A stretch of DNA of 64,000 nucleotides from Symbiodinium natans (GCA_905221605.1 CAJNDS010002306.1:242501-306500), one strand, 5' to 3'; counted from the stretch's first letter, positions 10,177 to 20,390 are shown. Numbers and translations are program-made. The notes: generated by a model from the sequence alone, not told the origin.

Positions 10177-11817
10177 AGATGCGAATGCACCCGGTTCATG
10201 CTTGCACCGAAGTGGCAATGGGCAGGAGACCAATCCTGCCATAGCAATGGACTCGCCTGATTCCTGGCCAGAGTTGTACTCGAGCCAGGCGACATTGCAC
10301 AGGGAAGGGCATATCTTGAGCAAGCTGACTAAAGCTGGCAGTAAGAGTTTCGATGTGCTACCGTTGCTCTTCCTGCAACGCATGTTGAGACTGGGAGGGA
10401 CCACTCAAGGTTGAGGCTGTCGGCTTGAGGAACTACAGGAAATTCGGGCTTTAGATGCACCGCAGGTTCACGGGGACTGTTGGGCTTGCAGTGACTTATA
10501 AGGCCCAGGGCTGCAGGGCTCAGAGTCTGAGACACATGTTTCTTCCCCGCCCCCAACCCTACATGGTCGCTAAACGCACGGCCTTTGCTTAAGGGGTTAG
10601 GGGTTTAGGGTTTAGGGTTTGGGGCTGTCGGGTCTTTGGATTTTCGAGTTCAGGGGGTGGGGTCTGAGGCTGTTCGCGGCCCGCACCCCCACCCTAACAT
10701 CGATACCCGCAGCCGTGCAACCCCAAACGCTCAAACCTTAAAGCCTTAAACACTTAACTTAGCTTCTCTCGAGTGTTTTCGAGACCTTGCCAAAACTGCT
10801 CGTCCATGCAAACATTTGCGTTTATCGGGGTGTTGACTACGCTCCCTGCTCATATGCTAGTGCCGGTAGGGAATCCGTGTCGCGCGGATGGATGTTAAGC
10901 TGCCGTGCTAGTCGACGAGAACACACAAGCATCAAATCTCGGGGCTTGTTCTGCTTTGGGGTCTTCTTCTGGGCATGGTAGCATTTTTCCTGCAGAATTC
11001 CTTTACACAAAGGGATGCCCGAAGGGGATCAATTTTGTTTAACAACCCGGAAACAGTCTTGTCCAGAGATCACGCTCCCAACCTACATGCCAGGAATACA
11101 AAGAGTGGGCGGAGTCGAGCATTGCCATTTGCAGCTCCTTTCTGGACAAGATGGGTGTTCCCCTGACCAAGGACAGGGTTGGTATGCAGAAATTCAATCC
11201 TCAGGTGTTGTCTGCATCGTGGCTTCAGGCCTGGCTTAAGTTTCCTTCCTTACAAAAATCGGGCCATACAGGGTCCCTGCTTTTTTGCGGAAGGAGGGCT
11301 AGGAATTGGGCGCGGCCTGTTGGGACTCGTCGCTTGCTCTGGTACCAAGGGGAGCCGACGCAACTAGTAAGGGAGCTTGGACGTGTGAAGGCAGCGCAGA
11401 GACACCCTCCTTGGAGTTTCTTCGCGCTGCCTCTGCTTAGTGTCCTTTCCTGTGCGCTGTGTGCCTTCAACTCGCTCCTGTATTGCGAACACATCCAGTT
11501 GTAACCGAGCAGCCACCTTCTGCTTTCATATCAGAACGGACGGCATGCCACACAAAAGGTCCAGACGAAGCCTCGGATCATGCATGCCCGGAAACATGGG
11601 GGACTTCAGCTTCTGGCACAGGAGGAGAGAGAAGAGATGGAGGTGGTCACGTGGGCGGCGGTGTATCCCACGATCCTCATCAAAATTTAGTAGAACTGGT
11701 GGCCACCGCATGGGTTGAGGTTCTGGGGGGGGGGTCTTTGGGAGGCCTGGTCCGTGGAACCAATCTCGATTAGGTCTGGGTCGGGCAAGCCTGTGCACCT
11801 TGCAAAAATAGTACGAA

Positions 11818-11973
11818 TAACGGTAACAGTAACAGTAGCAGAAACAGCAACAGTAACAGTGACAGTAACAGGAGGAGTCGCAGTCGTAGTCGTAGTAGTC
11901 GTAGTCGTAGTAGTCGTAGTCGTAGTAGTCGTAGTAGTCCTAGCAGTCGTAGTAGTCGTAGTAGCAGTATTAA
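11818..11973 (+). repeat. Compound (AACAGT)n and (GTAGTC)n repeat
   Basis: AACAGT-type units grade into GTCGTA and GTAGTC units. All frames through it are low complexity. It lies immediately upstream of the first open segment of the candidate gene at 11991. Confidence 0.92.
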
Positions 11974-11990
11974 CACAAATGGCCTAATGA

Positions 11991-14688
11991 TCTGGGTCCG
12001 CGGTATCTTTCTCGCCATTGTCGGATGAGTTGGATATCTCCGATCCCAAGGATGAAGGCAGAGGACCCAGTGACGCACTACTACCATGCCCACCAGGACC
12101 ATCTGGGGGTTAAACGAAACGAAGGGTCCCCTACAATAGACCCCCAAATAGTAGCATCCCCTTATAAATAAGGACGCCAATAAGGTACCCCGTAATTTCG
12201 GAAACCCCCATCTGCTTGCAGGTCTCTTTAAGGACAAATCTGGAACATCCATGGTCAGAGCCTGGTAAAGTTCAGGGTAAATGGTGACCGCTTTGCTCTG
12301 AAGTTGACTTGGTTTCAAGACCACAGAGCAACGTTCTTTACATGGAAGCTGGGCGGGATTTGCCTTATTTACACGTCATGACAGGAGTCGATTGTGAGTG
12401 TCTTGGCTGCAATGGAGTCCACTCCTTGACTTCGGCAAAGTAGGAGCAAGCTTGGGAGACTCCCTTCACGTCTTCTCGGTTCTCGGAGTCATCTGGGGGT
12501 TTACGACAGTGAGGGACCCGAAATATAGACCCTCAAATAGTAGGATTCCCGTACAATTCAGGGCCCGAACAAGGTACCCCCAGTTCCGAAACTTCATCTG
12601 GAGGTCTATTTCAAGCGCCTGCATTTCAGGCTTTGTCCTTTACGCGAAGATGCCGGAGCCCACCACGCCTCTGACAATCTCCGACCCGCGGGGCGCTCCG
12701 CCCATCGAAGACTTCGAGTGGTTTCAGGACTCCCATTCTCTGCCCCTAGGGTTTAGGGTTTAGGGTTTAGGGTTTAGGGTTTAGGGTTGAGGGTGGAATC
12801 CAAAGCGAAGCACTGAGTGCAACAAATTCCTTTGTGTAGACGGCGAGTATTGTTGCGATTTCTTGGAGAAGTTGCCTGCAAGTAGCACTCAAATACAGCA
12901 GTATGGCAACACAGAGTATAGGATTATCGGAAAACGAGTCGTCTTCCGGCCAAAAGGATCAGGAGTTTTCGTGGAGTGTCTTACAGGCATGCCTCCGAAG
13001 CTTGACGGAGGGCTGCGTGCGGCAACCCTAAACCCTAAACCCTAGACCCTAGACCCTACACCCTAAAGCCGAAACCCTACACCCTAAAGCCTAAACCCTA
13101 AAGCCTAAAAACCTTAAAAACCGTAAAAACCCTAAAAACCCTAAACGCCCTAAACTCTAAACCCCAAACCCCAAACCCTGGAATCTGAGCTGCTCACGAT
13201 CGAAGCTGCTTTGACTCCCGGGCCTGGCGGAGAATGCTATGAAACCCAGGGCTTGAGCACCCAAGTGGCCCTGGGTTTGGGAGTTTAAGGGTTTATATAG
13301 GGCTTAGGAATGTATGTACTCCAGCTAGGGCAGTCAAGGCCGCAGTGGCCAGAGTGTTATCGTCTGGCAGGACAAGGGTGACATGGGGGTGGACGGCGAG
13401 CCGCCGCAACTCGGGGGCAGAAAGTCAACGACAAACGCTGTGAAACTAAGCGCCTTTGCCTTACCTAAACCCTAAACTCTGCCTCCTCAACCCTAAACCT
13501 TTCTTGTGGCTCTTCTCAACAAGAAAGGGCCACCAACACAGCCGTGGTAGTTGAGGTTCCACCGACCAGCGGCTTTCTACGCAGAGGAAGGGGACATCCT
13601 CATCTTCCCTTCCTTCGCCATCCACAAGGCGCTGAAACCCCCGAACCCTCAGCAGACGTGACGTCCAAGAAAGGCTTAGGCCCTCAAGTATAATCATAAA
13701 AATGACAATAATCACAAGAGTGATAGTAACAGTAATGACTATAACAATAGTAGTAGTCGATATTGGTAATAGTAACAATGGCCTATCATGGCCTGCAAGC
13801 CCGGAAGCAACCCCCCCCAAACCCCGCAATCCAGGTGCCTCCGCACATCGGCCGGGGCACCCGCGTGGTGTTCCCATCGAACTGCCACCTGCCAAAGCGA
13901 CGCAGGAAGCTGTCGGGGAAGCACAAGGACCGCAGGGGGGCTGTAGAGACCCTTATATGGCCTTTAGGGCTTTGGGGAGTTAGGATAGGGTTCAGGGGTT
14001 GTAGAGACCCTTATATGGCCTTTAGGGAGTTAGGATGAGTTCGGGTTCAAGAGGCCCGAAGCCCCCGAAACCAGGCGTATAACCCTGAATTAGAGCAAGC
14101 TTTCCTTTTGCACTCCAGGGGCATGGCCCAGAACTCATGTCGCGGCACGCCATGCTCAGTTGCGGGTTGCTCTAAATTGTTCCCCTTTCTTGGGGTTCTG
14201 CAAAGGGCTTCATATTATGAAACTGATCTACGATCTACAACGCAGAACAACTCCTGCACCAGCAGGGAAGTGAGAGCCCGCTGGACGGGTGGGAGCGCAT
14301 CGCCAAGCCCCAGGTGCAGCCTGGGGCTCAAGTGTTCTCGGAATCTTGGACCCTGAAGGCCGTAGAAAATGAGCCGTTGGGTGAGATTGGGCACTTTTCC
14401 GGCCCAAGTCGTTTCAGGGGTGGAGCTTGCTCGGCGCGGGTGCATGCAACGCACAGAGAGACTTCAGCTACGCCTGCTCTGGACCTCGATCAACCCACAG
14501 CCCTAGATCCCTTCTTCCGACTATTTGTGCTTCCTCCTCCTTGCTGGGACGAAATTTCTGTTGTTTTTGATGCAGCTCGCCAGGCTCCTGTGGCGCGCCC
14601 GGAGGCCGTGCCGAACTACGCTGCGCACGCCACCGCAGCACTGGACTTGGCCGAGGTGCTGCAGGACTGCGATGATCGAAGAATGTGA
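11991..14688 (+). CDS. Best candidate multi-exon gene, function not assigned
   Basis: Open segments chain in order: 11991-12108, 12233-12374, 12418-12498, 12616-12720, 12811-13018, 13190-13264, 13329-13467, 13556-13658, 13835-13942, 14246-14688. Joins 12108/12233, 12498/12616, 12720/12811, 13018/13190 and 13264/13329 keep phase with GT-AG introns (one GC-AG, common in dinoflagellates). The 12375-12417 intron would be only 43 bp, so that junction is doubtful. The exon at 13835 has about 90% G or C at third positions. Peptides include FYAEEGDILIFPSFAIHK, which loosely recalls the GD-x3-FPS-x3-H strand of 2-oxoglutarate/Fe(II) dioxygenases; that is suggestive only. The last exon encodes about 147 residues to TGA 14686-14688, and coding may continue beyond it by splicing. 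The start codon was not located. Confidence 0.42.
12101..12213 (-). repeat. Dispersed MITE-like element, copy C
   Basis: Reverse orientation relative to copies A, B, E and H. Ends GGGGGTTAAACGAAACG and TTTCGGAAACCCCC are inverted. CATCTG flanks both sides in direct orientation. It lies inside the inferred intron 12109-12232, whose removal keeps the frame (GG plus A makes one codon). Confidence 0.87.
12490..12600 (-). repeat. Dispersed MITE-like element, copy D
   Basis: Same orientation as copy C. Left end GGGGGTTTACGACAG, right end CCGAAACTT, flanked by CATCTG on both sides. The inferred intron 12499-12615 starts inside its left end (GTTTACG), ends at TTTCAAG, is 117 bp, and keeps reading phase. 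Confidence 0.87.
12747..12789 (+). repeat. Telomere-type array (TTTAGGG)n
   Basis: Six TTTAGGG units. It occupies about half of an inferred 90-bp intron (12721-12810) of the candidate gene. Confidence 0.96.
13026..13179 (-). repeat. Degenerate telomere-type array (CCCTAAA)n
   Basis: About 20 CCCTAAA-like units with CCCTAGA, CCCTACA and AAACCTTAAAA variants. Orientation is opposite to the array at 12747. It fills most of the inferred intron 13019-13189. Confidence 0.92.
13942..14035 (+). repeat. 58-bp direct duplication
   Basis: TGTAGAGACCCTTATATGGC and the following CTTTAGGG recur 58 bp downstream (13942 and 14000). The second copy lacks the internal GCTTTGGG segment. Confidence 0.92.
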
Positions 14689-15110
14689 ATGTTGAATAGT
14701 CGTGACAGTGATCGTAACTGATGGTAGCTAGTACTAGTACCACAAGTAAAAGTCGTCGAAGACATAGCCAAGAAGTCGTCGTAGTCGTCCTCGTCGTCCT
14801 CGTCGTCAGCTTCAAAGGGGTGTGTGTTCCAGGGCCCCAACAAAGGACTCATCCTGAGTCTGCACCCCCTGGGCCCTCAACCCTTTCGCCCTAGCGCCCC
14901 CGCCCCCCTACACCCCCATCCTCAGCTTTGTTGGCAGGATCCATACATGAAGATGTGGGAGGTGCGGTCCCCAAGCCAAGGCGTTTTCTGAGACTGCTCG
15001 GCCGAGCTTAGACTGCTTGTTTTCGGGGTTTCGGGGGTTCAGGTGTGTGGAATAGAGGGTGTTTTTGGGTCTTTTGCTAGAGCGGTTGCAGGTTTAGGGT
15101 CTTTAGGTGT
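14689..15110. other. Stretch with no firm gene, possible intron or 3' region
   Basis: Contains a GTC/CTC-rich microsatellite around 14775-14812 and pyrimidine-rich sequence ending TTTGTTGGCAG at 14937, a good acceptor. A short open segment follows to about 15011 in two frames. It may be a further exon of the upstream gene, but phase could not be matched. Confidence 0.3.
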
Positions 15111-15112
15111 GG

Positions 15113-15396
15113 GATGCCTGCTGCTCAACCGGCCCTCGACGAGGTGCAGAACCAAGTCGTTGCCATGCTCCAATTCGGAGTGCTGCTTGGTTGCGGAGTT
15201 GTGCTTGTGACCTGATATGATGGCAGGGAGGATTTAGGGTTTAGGGTTTAGGGTTTAGGGTTTGGGGGGATAAGTCCTCAAAGACTTGTTTGCAGACAGG
15301 TCAGATGCATCGGCTTGGTTGGCCGCAGGTCGCCGCAGTGAGATTTTAAAGGGCCGGAGATTCGAAGATTTGCCCCTTGACCCTTCGGAAGCCTGA
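15113..15396 (+). CDS. Candidate two-exon ORF around an intron containing a telomere-type array
   Basis: ATG at 15113 begins MPAAQPALDEVQNQVVAMLQ, followed by a hydrophobic stretch. A GT at 15190 and the acceptor TTGTTTGCAG (ending 15295) define a 106-bp intron that contains the array at 15233-15264. Splicing joins G to AC in phase. The second exon, with SDASAWLAAGRRSEILK, ends at TGA 15394-15396. The reading is short and without a recognised family, but the two splice signals and the matching phase agree. Confidence 0.35.
15233..15264 (+). repeat. Telomere-type array (TTTAGGG)n, intronic if the flanking exon calls hold
   Basis: Four to five perfect TTTAGGG units. Confidence 0.95.
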
Positions 15397-15416
15397 GCCT
15401 CCTCAAGCTGCAATGC

Positions 15417-15689
15417 CTAAAGGGGCTTGGGCTCTTTGGCAGACTCAGAAGCAGGGAGGCAAGCCACATTCTCGACTCTTCGGGGCTTCTTTTGAGTCCT
15501 CTCCTTACTGTCCTTGCTGGGCCTCCGCCTTCTGTTTACAAGCATGGGCTCTTGCGGGTCTTCAAAATGGCACCTGCTGGGAGCTTCTAGAACGCCCTGG
15601 GAGGGAACATCTCTGCTCGTGTGGCCGTCATCCTGGACATGAGAGGCGGGGTCGCCCCTGAGAGTCAGGAAAGTCCTCAAAGCCCACAA
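15417..15689 (-). CDS. Candidate minus-strand ORF, basic C-terminal half
   Basis: A 90-codon frame whose second half is rich in K, R, E and P (NRRRRPSKDSKERTQKKPRR). Another open minus frame lies at 15696-15902 (68 codons) and could be an upstream exon. The plus strand is also open here but with a Trp/Cys-rich composition typical of antisense. No function assigned. Confidence 0.22.
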   Translation of the reverse strand: MWALRTFLTLRGDPASHVQDDGHTSRDVPSQGVLEAPSRCHFEDPQEPMLVNRRRRPSKDSKERTQKKPRRVENVACLPASESAKEPKPL

Positions 15690-15999
15690 TCACCTCTATA
15701 CTGTGACGGTACACCATGTTTTGAGTGGGTTTTCATGTGCCACTTGCTTTGAAAGTGCCAGCGTGTCCCAGCAGACATGTGCCTTGCCAAGCCACTCAGC
15801 AGTTCTTGAGTGGAGTTTCTCCATTCTTGCAAGGTGAGGGCCAGCCGCTTGGTGAAAAGCTTTCAGGCTTGAACTTGACTCGGCCTGCCCCCGTTGGACC
15901 ACAAAAGGTCTGCTGGTGTTGCAACGGATCGAGTAGTTGCGCAGCCTTCTTACATTTCATGCTGGAGTGATGTGCTCTCATCCTTGTCTCCCTATGCCT

Positions 16000-16150
16000 G
16001 TTGTTGATGTTGTTGATGTTGTTGATGTTGTTGATGTTGTTGATGTTGTTGATGTTGTTGATGTTGTTGATGTTGTTGATGTTGTTGATGTTGTTGATGT
16101 TGTTGATGTTGTTGATGTTGTTGATGTTGTTGATGTTGTTGATGTTGTTG
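16000..16150 (+). repeat. 9-bp tandem repeat (GTTGTTGAT)n, about 17 copies
   Basis: A nearly perfect array. Because the period is a multiple of three it is open on both strands, reading Val-Asp-Val on + and His-Gln-Gln on -. It falls inside an open frame (15937-16278) but is not itself evidence of coding. Confidence 0.96.
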
Positions 16151-16182
16151 CTGTGATGTGCGGTGTGCTCTCAAGTTCTCTT

Positions 16183-16278
16183 AGGTACTACCTGGATGCT
16201 GCGCTCATGTTTGCGCGCGCCATCCTGCTGGATGCCAGCGTTCGGCCACAGGTGGAGCAAAGTGCGGACCTCAGCTGA
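16183..16278 (+). CDS. Candidate exon, helical, TPR-like pattern
   Basis: Follows TTCTCTTAG and reads YYLDAALMFARAILLDASVR, with a bulky/small alternation like one half of a TPR, and mostly G or C at third positions. It ends at TGA 16276-16278, inside a perfect 26-bp palindrome. Further open segments follow at 16290-16550. Function unknown. Confidence 0.28.
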   Translation, partial: RYYLDAALMFARAILLDASVRPQVEQSADLS

Positions 16279-16287
16279 GGTCCGCAC
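16262..16287. repeat. Perfect 26-bp palindrome
   Basis: GTGCGGACCTCAG followed directly by its exact reverse complement, with no spacer. Confidence 0.95.
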
Positions 16288-16946
16288 CCTTGAAGTTGAA
16301 TTTTTCGATCCAGAGGCGCCCAGTTGAGATTTCCTGCCTCTTCCGTGGCATGCTGCCATGTTTCCGAAGCCGAGTTTTCCCGGAGCAGAGGCTTGAAAGA
16401 TCTCATCCCACAGAAGGTTCCGAAGAAGTACAAGGCCCTGGCATCACGATGAGGTTCTTAAGCATGACAACGCACATTGGCGTGAGAACACCTGCTCTCT
16501 CAATCCCAGCATCCCGAGTGCACGCTGCCAGGCAGCTTTCAACGCGTTGAAGCATTGGAGGCGCCGGTGACGACATGCACGAATTTTTGCTGTTGACCTG
16601 CTGGATTTAGGTTTCGGGTTCTCACGTGCTCGTTCGAAGAGCTTGCAGTCCAACGAGCAAGAAACTTTTCGAGGCCAGACCAGGTACTCGCTGCGAAAGG
16701 GTACTTCAAATTCGAGGTTAGCTGGTTTCTCTTGTGTCTTGGCGCGTGGCAGGAAGCTGATCCTTTCCTGGGGATCTTTGGCAGCAGCACGCAGAGTTTT
16801 GAACCCTAAACTTTGAAGTGAGGAACTCAAGAGAGACCACACGGCCCTACCAGTGGTGCAAAGTCGGTCGCTCTTTGTTCCGTGCAAATAGATGCTTTAC
16901 GGTTCTGGTTGTGGGAATTCGGTCTTGGCTCCTCCTGAGCCGAAGT

Positions 16947-17402
16947 TCAGCTGCTTGATCTCTTGATGAAGGCCACGAAGAAAAATGATGTTGCAAGAAA
17001 GTCTCCGTCTAGGTGACACTCCGCCGGAGATCGAGATGACGCCACTTGCAATTTAAAGAATATGTCTCGAACTGCGTCCCCGAAGATGGGCTGTGCCCGC
17101 AGAATACCTTTTTTCAGTGCGTTGTAGGAAGCTTCTCCGACCGTTTCGTCGATCGCGTCTTGGGAGCGCTGTCTCCAGCACATGGAGTTGAGGCAGTTCC
17201 TCCACCCTGAGCTGAATGGAGCAGATCGCTGTAGCCGGATGTGCCCTGAGCACAAGGAGCCGTCTCTGAGGACCTGCCGGGGTTGTTTGGTGTTGGGAAC
17301 GGGGTTCAAAGGTAGGCAGAATGCTCTCACTCTCGGGCGCCTTCCTTTCCGTCCGCCAGGACTCTGCGTTTGCTGAGAGCTCGGGCCCCAAGGAGTTGGC
17401 AC
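16947..17402 (-). CDS. Candidate ORF on an ambiguous strand, unknown
   Basis: A 151-codon minus frame with a plausible segment (QDAIDETVGEASYNALKKG), overlapped by another minus frame (17053-17463). The plus strand over the same interval also has attractive pieces (ATG at 17182, 64 codons). At most one reading is right, and none is supported beyond composition. Confidence 0.2.
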   Translation of the reverse strand: MPTPWGPSSQQTQSPGGRKGRRPRVRAFCLPLNPVPNTKQPRQVLRDGSLCSGHIRLQRSAPFSSGWRNCLNSMCWRQRSQDAIDETVGEASYNALKKGILRAQPIFGDAVRDIFFKLQVASSRSPAECHLDGDFLATSFFFVAFIKRSSS

Positions 17403-17564
17403 CCTGCAGGAAATCCGTGCCGTGCCGAAGCCATCCTCGACCCTTCGAAGCGTTCGCCTTCACAATGCACTGAGGTCTTCAGCACTCAGGTCTATGTTCT
17501 TCAGACAAGGCGCGACGTGAACTCCCGTAGTGTAAGGGCTAAAGTCCTGCGGGGCTGACTGCAG

Positions 17565-19830
17565 TGCGCTGCATGCTCTCCACCTTTTGTGATGTTTTGA
17601 CGAACATACCGATCAAGATACAGAAACAAAAACATATAAAAAACCATCACAAGAGTACCTCCAAGAGCACTGGTGCAGGCAAGTCAAGGAGGTGGAGGAG
17701 GCGGTGGCCGAGCTGCTGGAGGCCGGCCGTTAGCCCGATGTCTGCCCCACCTGCGAGCCAGGGCTCCGAAGCCCGAGCCTCTGAATGCGACGCAGGCCGA
17801 TGTTCCCGGAGCATCCATCGTTTCCTCTCCGGCCTTGGTCCATGCGAAGGCTTTGTCACAGGACCTTACTGAGTGCTCCCCCAAACTCTGCTTAAGATCC
17901 TCCAAGACCCTCCACTGAGCTTCGTGGAGGGGCCATGGCTGGAGAACCGAAGCGCCTCGATGATGGCTGCCCCTGCCCCGGCATCATGGGTCCCTTCAGA
18001 GCACGAAGCCCTCCCAGCCCTCATCTTGCTCTGCCTGCTGGAAGCTGAAGACCCTATAAGGTCCTTTGTGATGCATCGGCATCGGTGAGCTTCGCAGACC
18101 CACGGGGTGACTTCGCACACATCGGGAGAGTATCCAGGGCTCAGAGTCTCAGAGTAGTCAATTTAAGGGCGTGCTTCAGATTCTGCAGCCGCTGTTCAGG
18201 CAGGGCAGCGCCAGTGGCTCGTCAGGTGGTGGTGATGTAGTGGTCTCAACCCCTACCCTGTACCCTGATTATGGGAAGATTGCTTGAAAGCTCTGCCTGG
18301 TAGAACCATGTAGCGTGCACCCGTTCATTGGAACACTGTCCACACCAATCACTAGACTGCCCGCTTGATAGGTTTTTGTGATAAGTTTTTGTAAAAAATC
18401 CTGACATGTTTTTTGGAATTGAAACGCCCAACGCTCAAGGATGCTTCTTTCGAACGATGCTGGTACATTTTGGGAATCAGCTTCATCCTTAACCCAGACG
18501 ATCTCCCACCCCATGGAAGCCAAATCCAAAAACCTCCCACGCAACGCCCTGAATCCAGCCCGCCCCCAGTGCCTGCAGTCTTGGGCTTTGCTCCATTATC
18601 AGGAGGGCAGACTCACAAGGAAGCGCCGGGTTGAGGGAACCACAGGGAAGTGTGCTGGCCCGCTGGGCATGCAGCCTTGCGCTGCCCGCTGCACGTATTA
18701 CCTTGGCAGGGGACTATTGGGGGAATGGTGCTGTCGTAGTGCGTGGCCGGCTTGCTTGCAAGGGCCGAGCGGCAAGCCTCCCAGCATGCGTGATGCCGAG
18801 CTTGCCGCTGTCTCGCTCCCTGTGCTTTCGGGTCGGGGGAGTGGTCCGCTGGGATGACAAGGCTCAGCATCCATCCATTGGTACTGTAGGCGACCCCACC
18901 ACCAACCACCGTCACCGCCGCCGCCACCACCACCGCCACCACCGCCACCACCGCCACAACCCTGAATCTGCCTCTTGAACCCTGAATGTTCTTCGTCCCA
19001 GGAAAATGGAACCGCCAGTGGTCGGGCAGTGTTCCAGTGAAGGCGCCCGGGGTCAAGTGTCGAGTTTGGATTTAGGGTGAAGTGAACGTCATGGAGCAAC
19101 CGGCAATTCAGAAGACGCGCAGGAGATCAGTTTAGCAACATCTTAGCACAGGGCTCCAAAGGTCTTTCACTAAACTTTTTTTCGTTTTTTCCGAGCAAAT
19201 AGGACGAAATCAGAAGAGAGCTCGTAACGGAGATGCCCTATATTCCTGGAGCACCGGATTGCTGCTCAGTCTCCAACAGACAGCCTCCAACAAAAAAGCC
19301 GGATTTCAGAATATGTTTCAGGGGTTGGAGAGCAGATGGCCGGAGTCATGGTATGCCTCTCACAGATGTTTCAGTCCACCATCCTGAGGTGTCATGGTTG
19401 AAGCATATTGAGGGCCTTGAACCGAATGCTTGGACGCTGCGCAACTTCTTTAAACGTCTGCGAAAGTTCGTGTGCTGTAGGATGACTATCGCAATGACTA
19501 GGATTGTCGAATCCTTCCCGCAAATTGTGATAGACTCGTTACCGATACTCTGCGATGTGGTGATATTCGGCGCGGGCGAACTTTCAAGGTGATTGCCTAC
19601 TATCCTGCAAAATTAAATGTTGCGTGCAAAAACGAGAATCTGCGGTTCATTGAGGAGAGCTGTGCTGTCAAAGTGTGCAGATCACTCAACATGATGCTCT
19701 GTTCATGTCGGTGGTGTGCAGCTAACGACTGTCCGATGCACACCTTGAGGTCAACAAGAACCATGTTCTGCCTGAGTATGTCTGTATCTGCCCCACGGAA
19801 CCCAAAAGCCGACGTGGTCAAGACTCGCAT
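17565..19830. other. Stretch without a supported gene
   Basis: Several short ORFs on both strands, none distinguishable from chance. The only clear structure is the CCACCG repeat at 18896-18962. Confidence 0.4.
18896..18962 (+). repeat. CCACCGCCACCA-type trinucleotide repeat
   Basis: Imperfect CCR-type triplets, about 65 bp. Polyglycine on the minus strand, His/Arg-rich on plus. Confidence 0.9.
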
Positions 19831-19831
19831 C

Positions 19832-19892
19832 AAACCCTAAACCCTAAACCCTAAACCCTTTCCCCTAAACCTTAAACCCTAAACCCTAAACC
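19832..19892 (-). repeat. Telomere-type array (CCCTAAA)n
   Basis: About eight units with one CTTAAAC variant. Confidence 0.95.
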
Positions 19893-19948
19893 TGGGCAGA
19901 TCTGCAGAACAGGTCCCAGTCTTCAGGTTCGGGAGTGCCCCTCAAATG

Positions 19949-20053
19949 GTTTTTTTTCGGTATTACGGGGTACCTTATTGGGGTCCTTCAAAAACAGGGT
20001 GGATCCCTGCATTCTAATCTTAGGGGGTCGCTTGTTCTCATAAATCCCCCAAG
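19949..20053 (+). repeat. Dispersed MITE-like element, copy E
   Basis: Core GGGGTACCTTATTGGGGTCC matches copies A and H closely. The left end is replaced by a T-run (GTTTTTTTTCGG); the right end is ATAAATCCCCC. A short open segment ends at 19948 in phase 0, and another starts at 20069 after CGCTGTAG in phase 0, so this copy also fits an intron. Confidence 0.82.
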
Positions 20054-20115
20054 TTGTAGCCGCTGTAGCCACGAAGCCCGCGTTGGGAGACCCACGAAAA
20101 TTTGTCCAATGACAC

Positions 20116-20272
20116 CCCTAAACCCTAAACCCTAAACCCTAAACCCTAAACCCTAAACCCTAAACCCTAAACCCTAAACCCTAAACCCTAAACCCTAAAC
20201 CCTAAACCGTAAACCCCAAACCCCAAACCCTAAACCCTAAACCCTAAACCCTAAACCCTAAACCCTAAACCG
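20116..20272 (-). repeat. Telomere-type array (CCCTAAA)n, 157 bp
   Basis: About 22 units, nearly perfect, with two CCCCAAA units in the middle. Confidence 0.97.
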
Positions 20273-20390
20273 CCTGGGTGCAGGGCGAGCTCCTGGCCCA
20301 GGAGCCAAAGGCCTCCTTTTTCTCGTGAAACGGGAGCAGCTGGAGCTAGGTACCGCGCAACATGGGCCTTTCCCCAAATAGGGGTACCCA

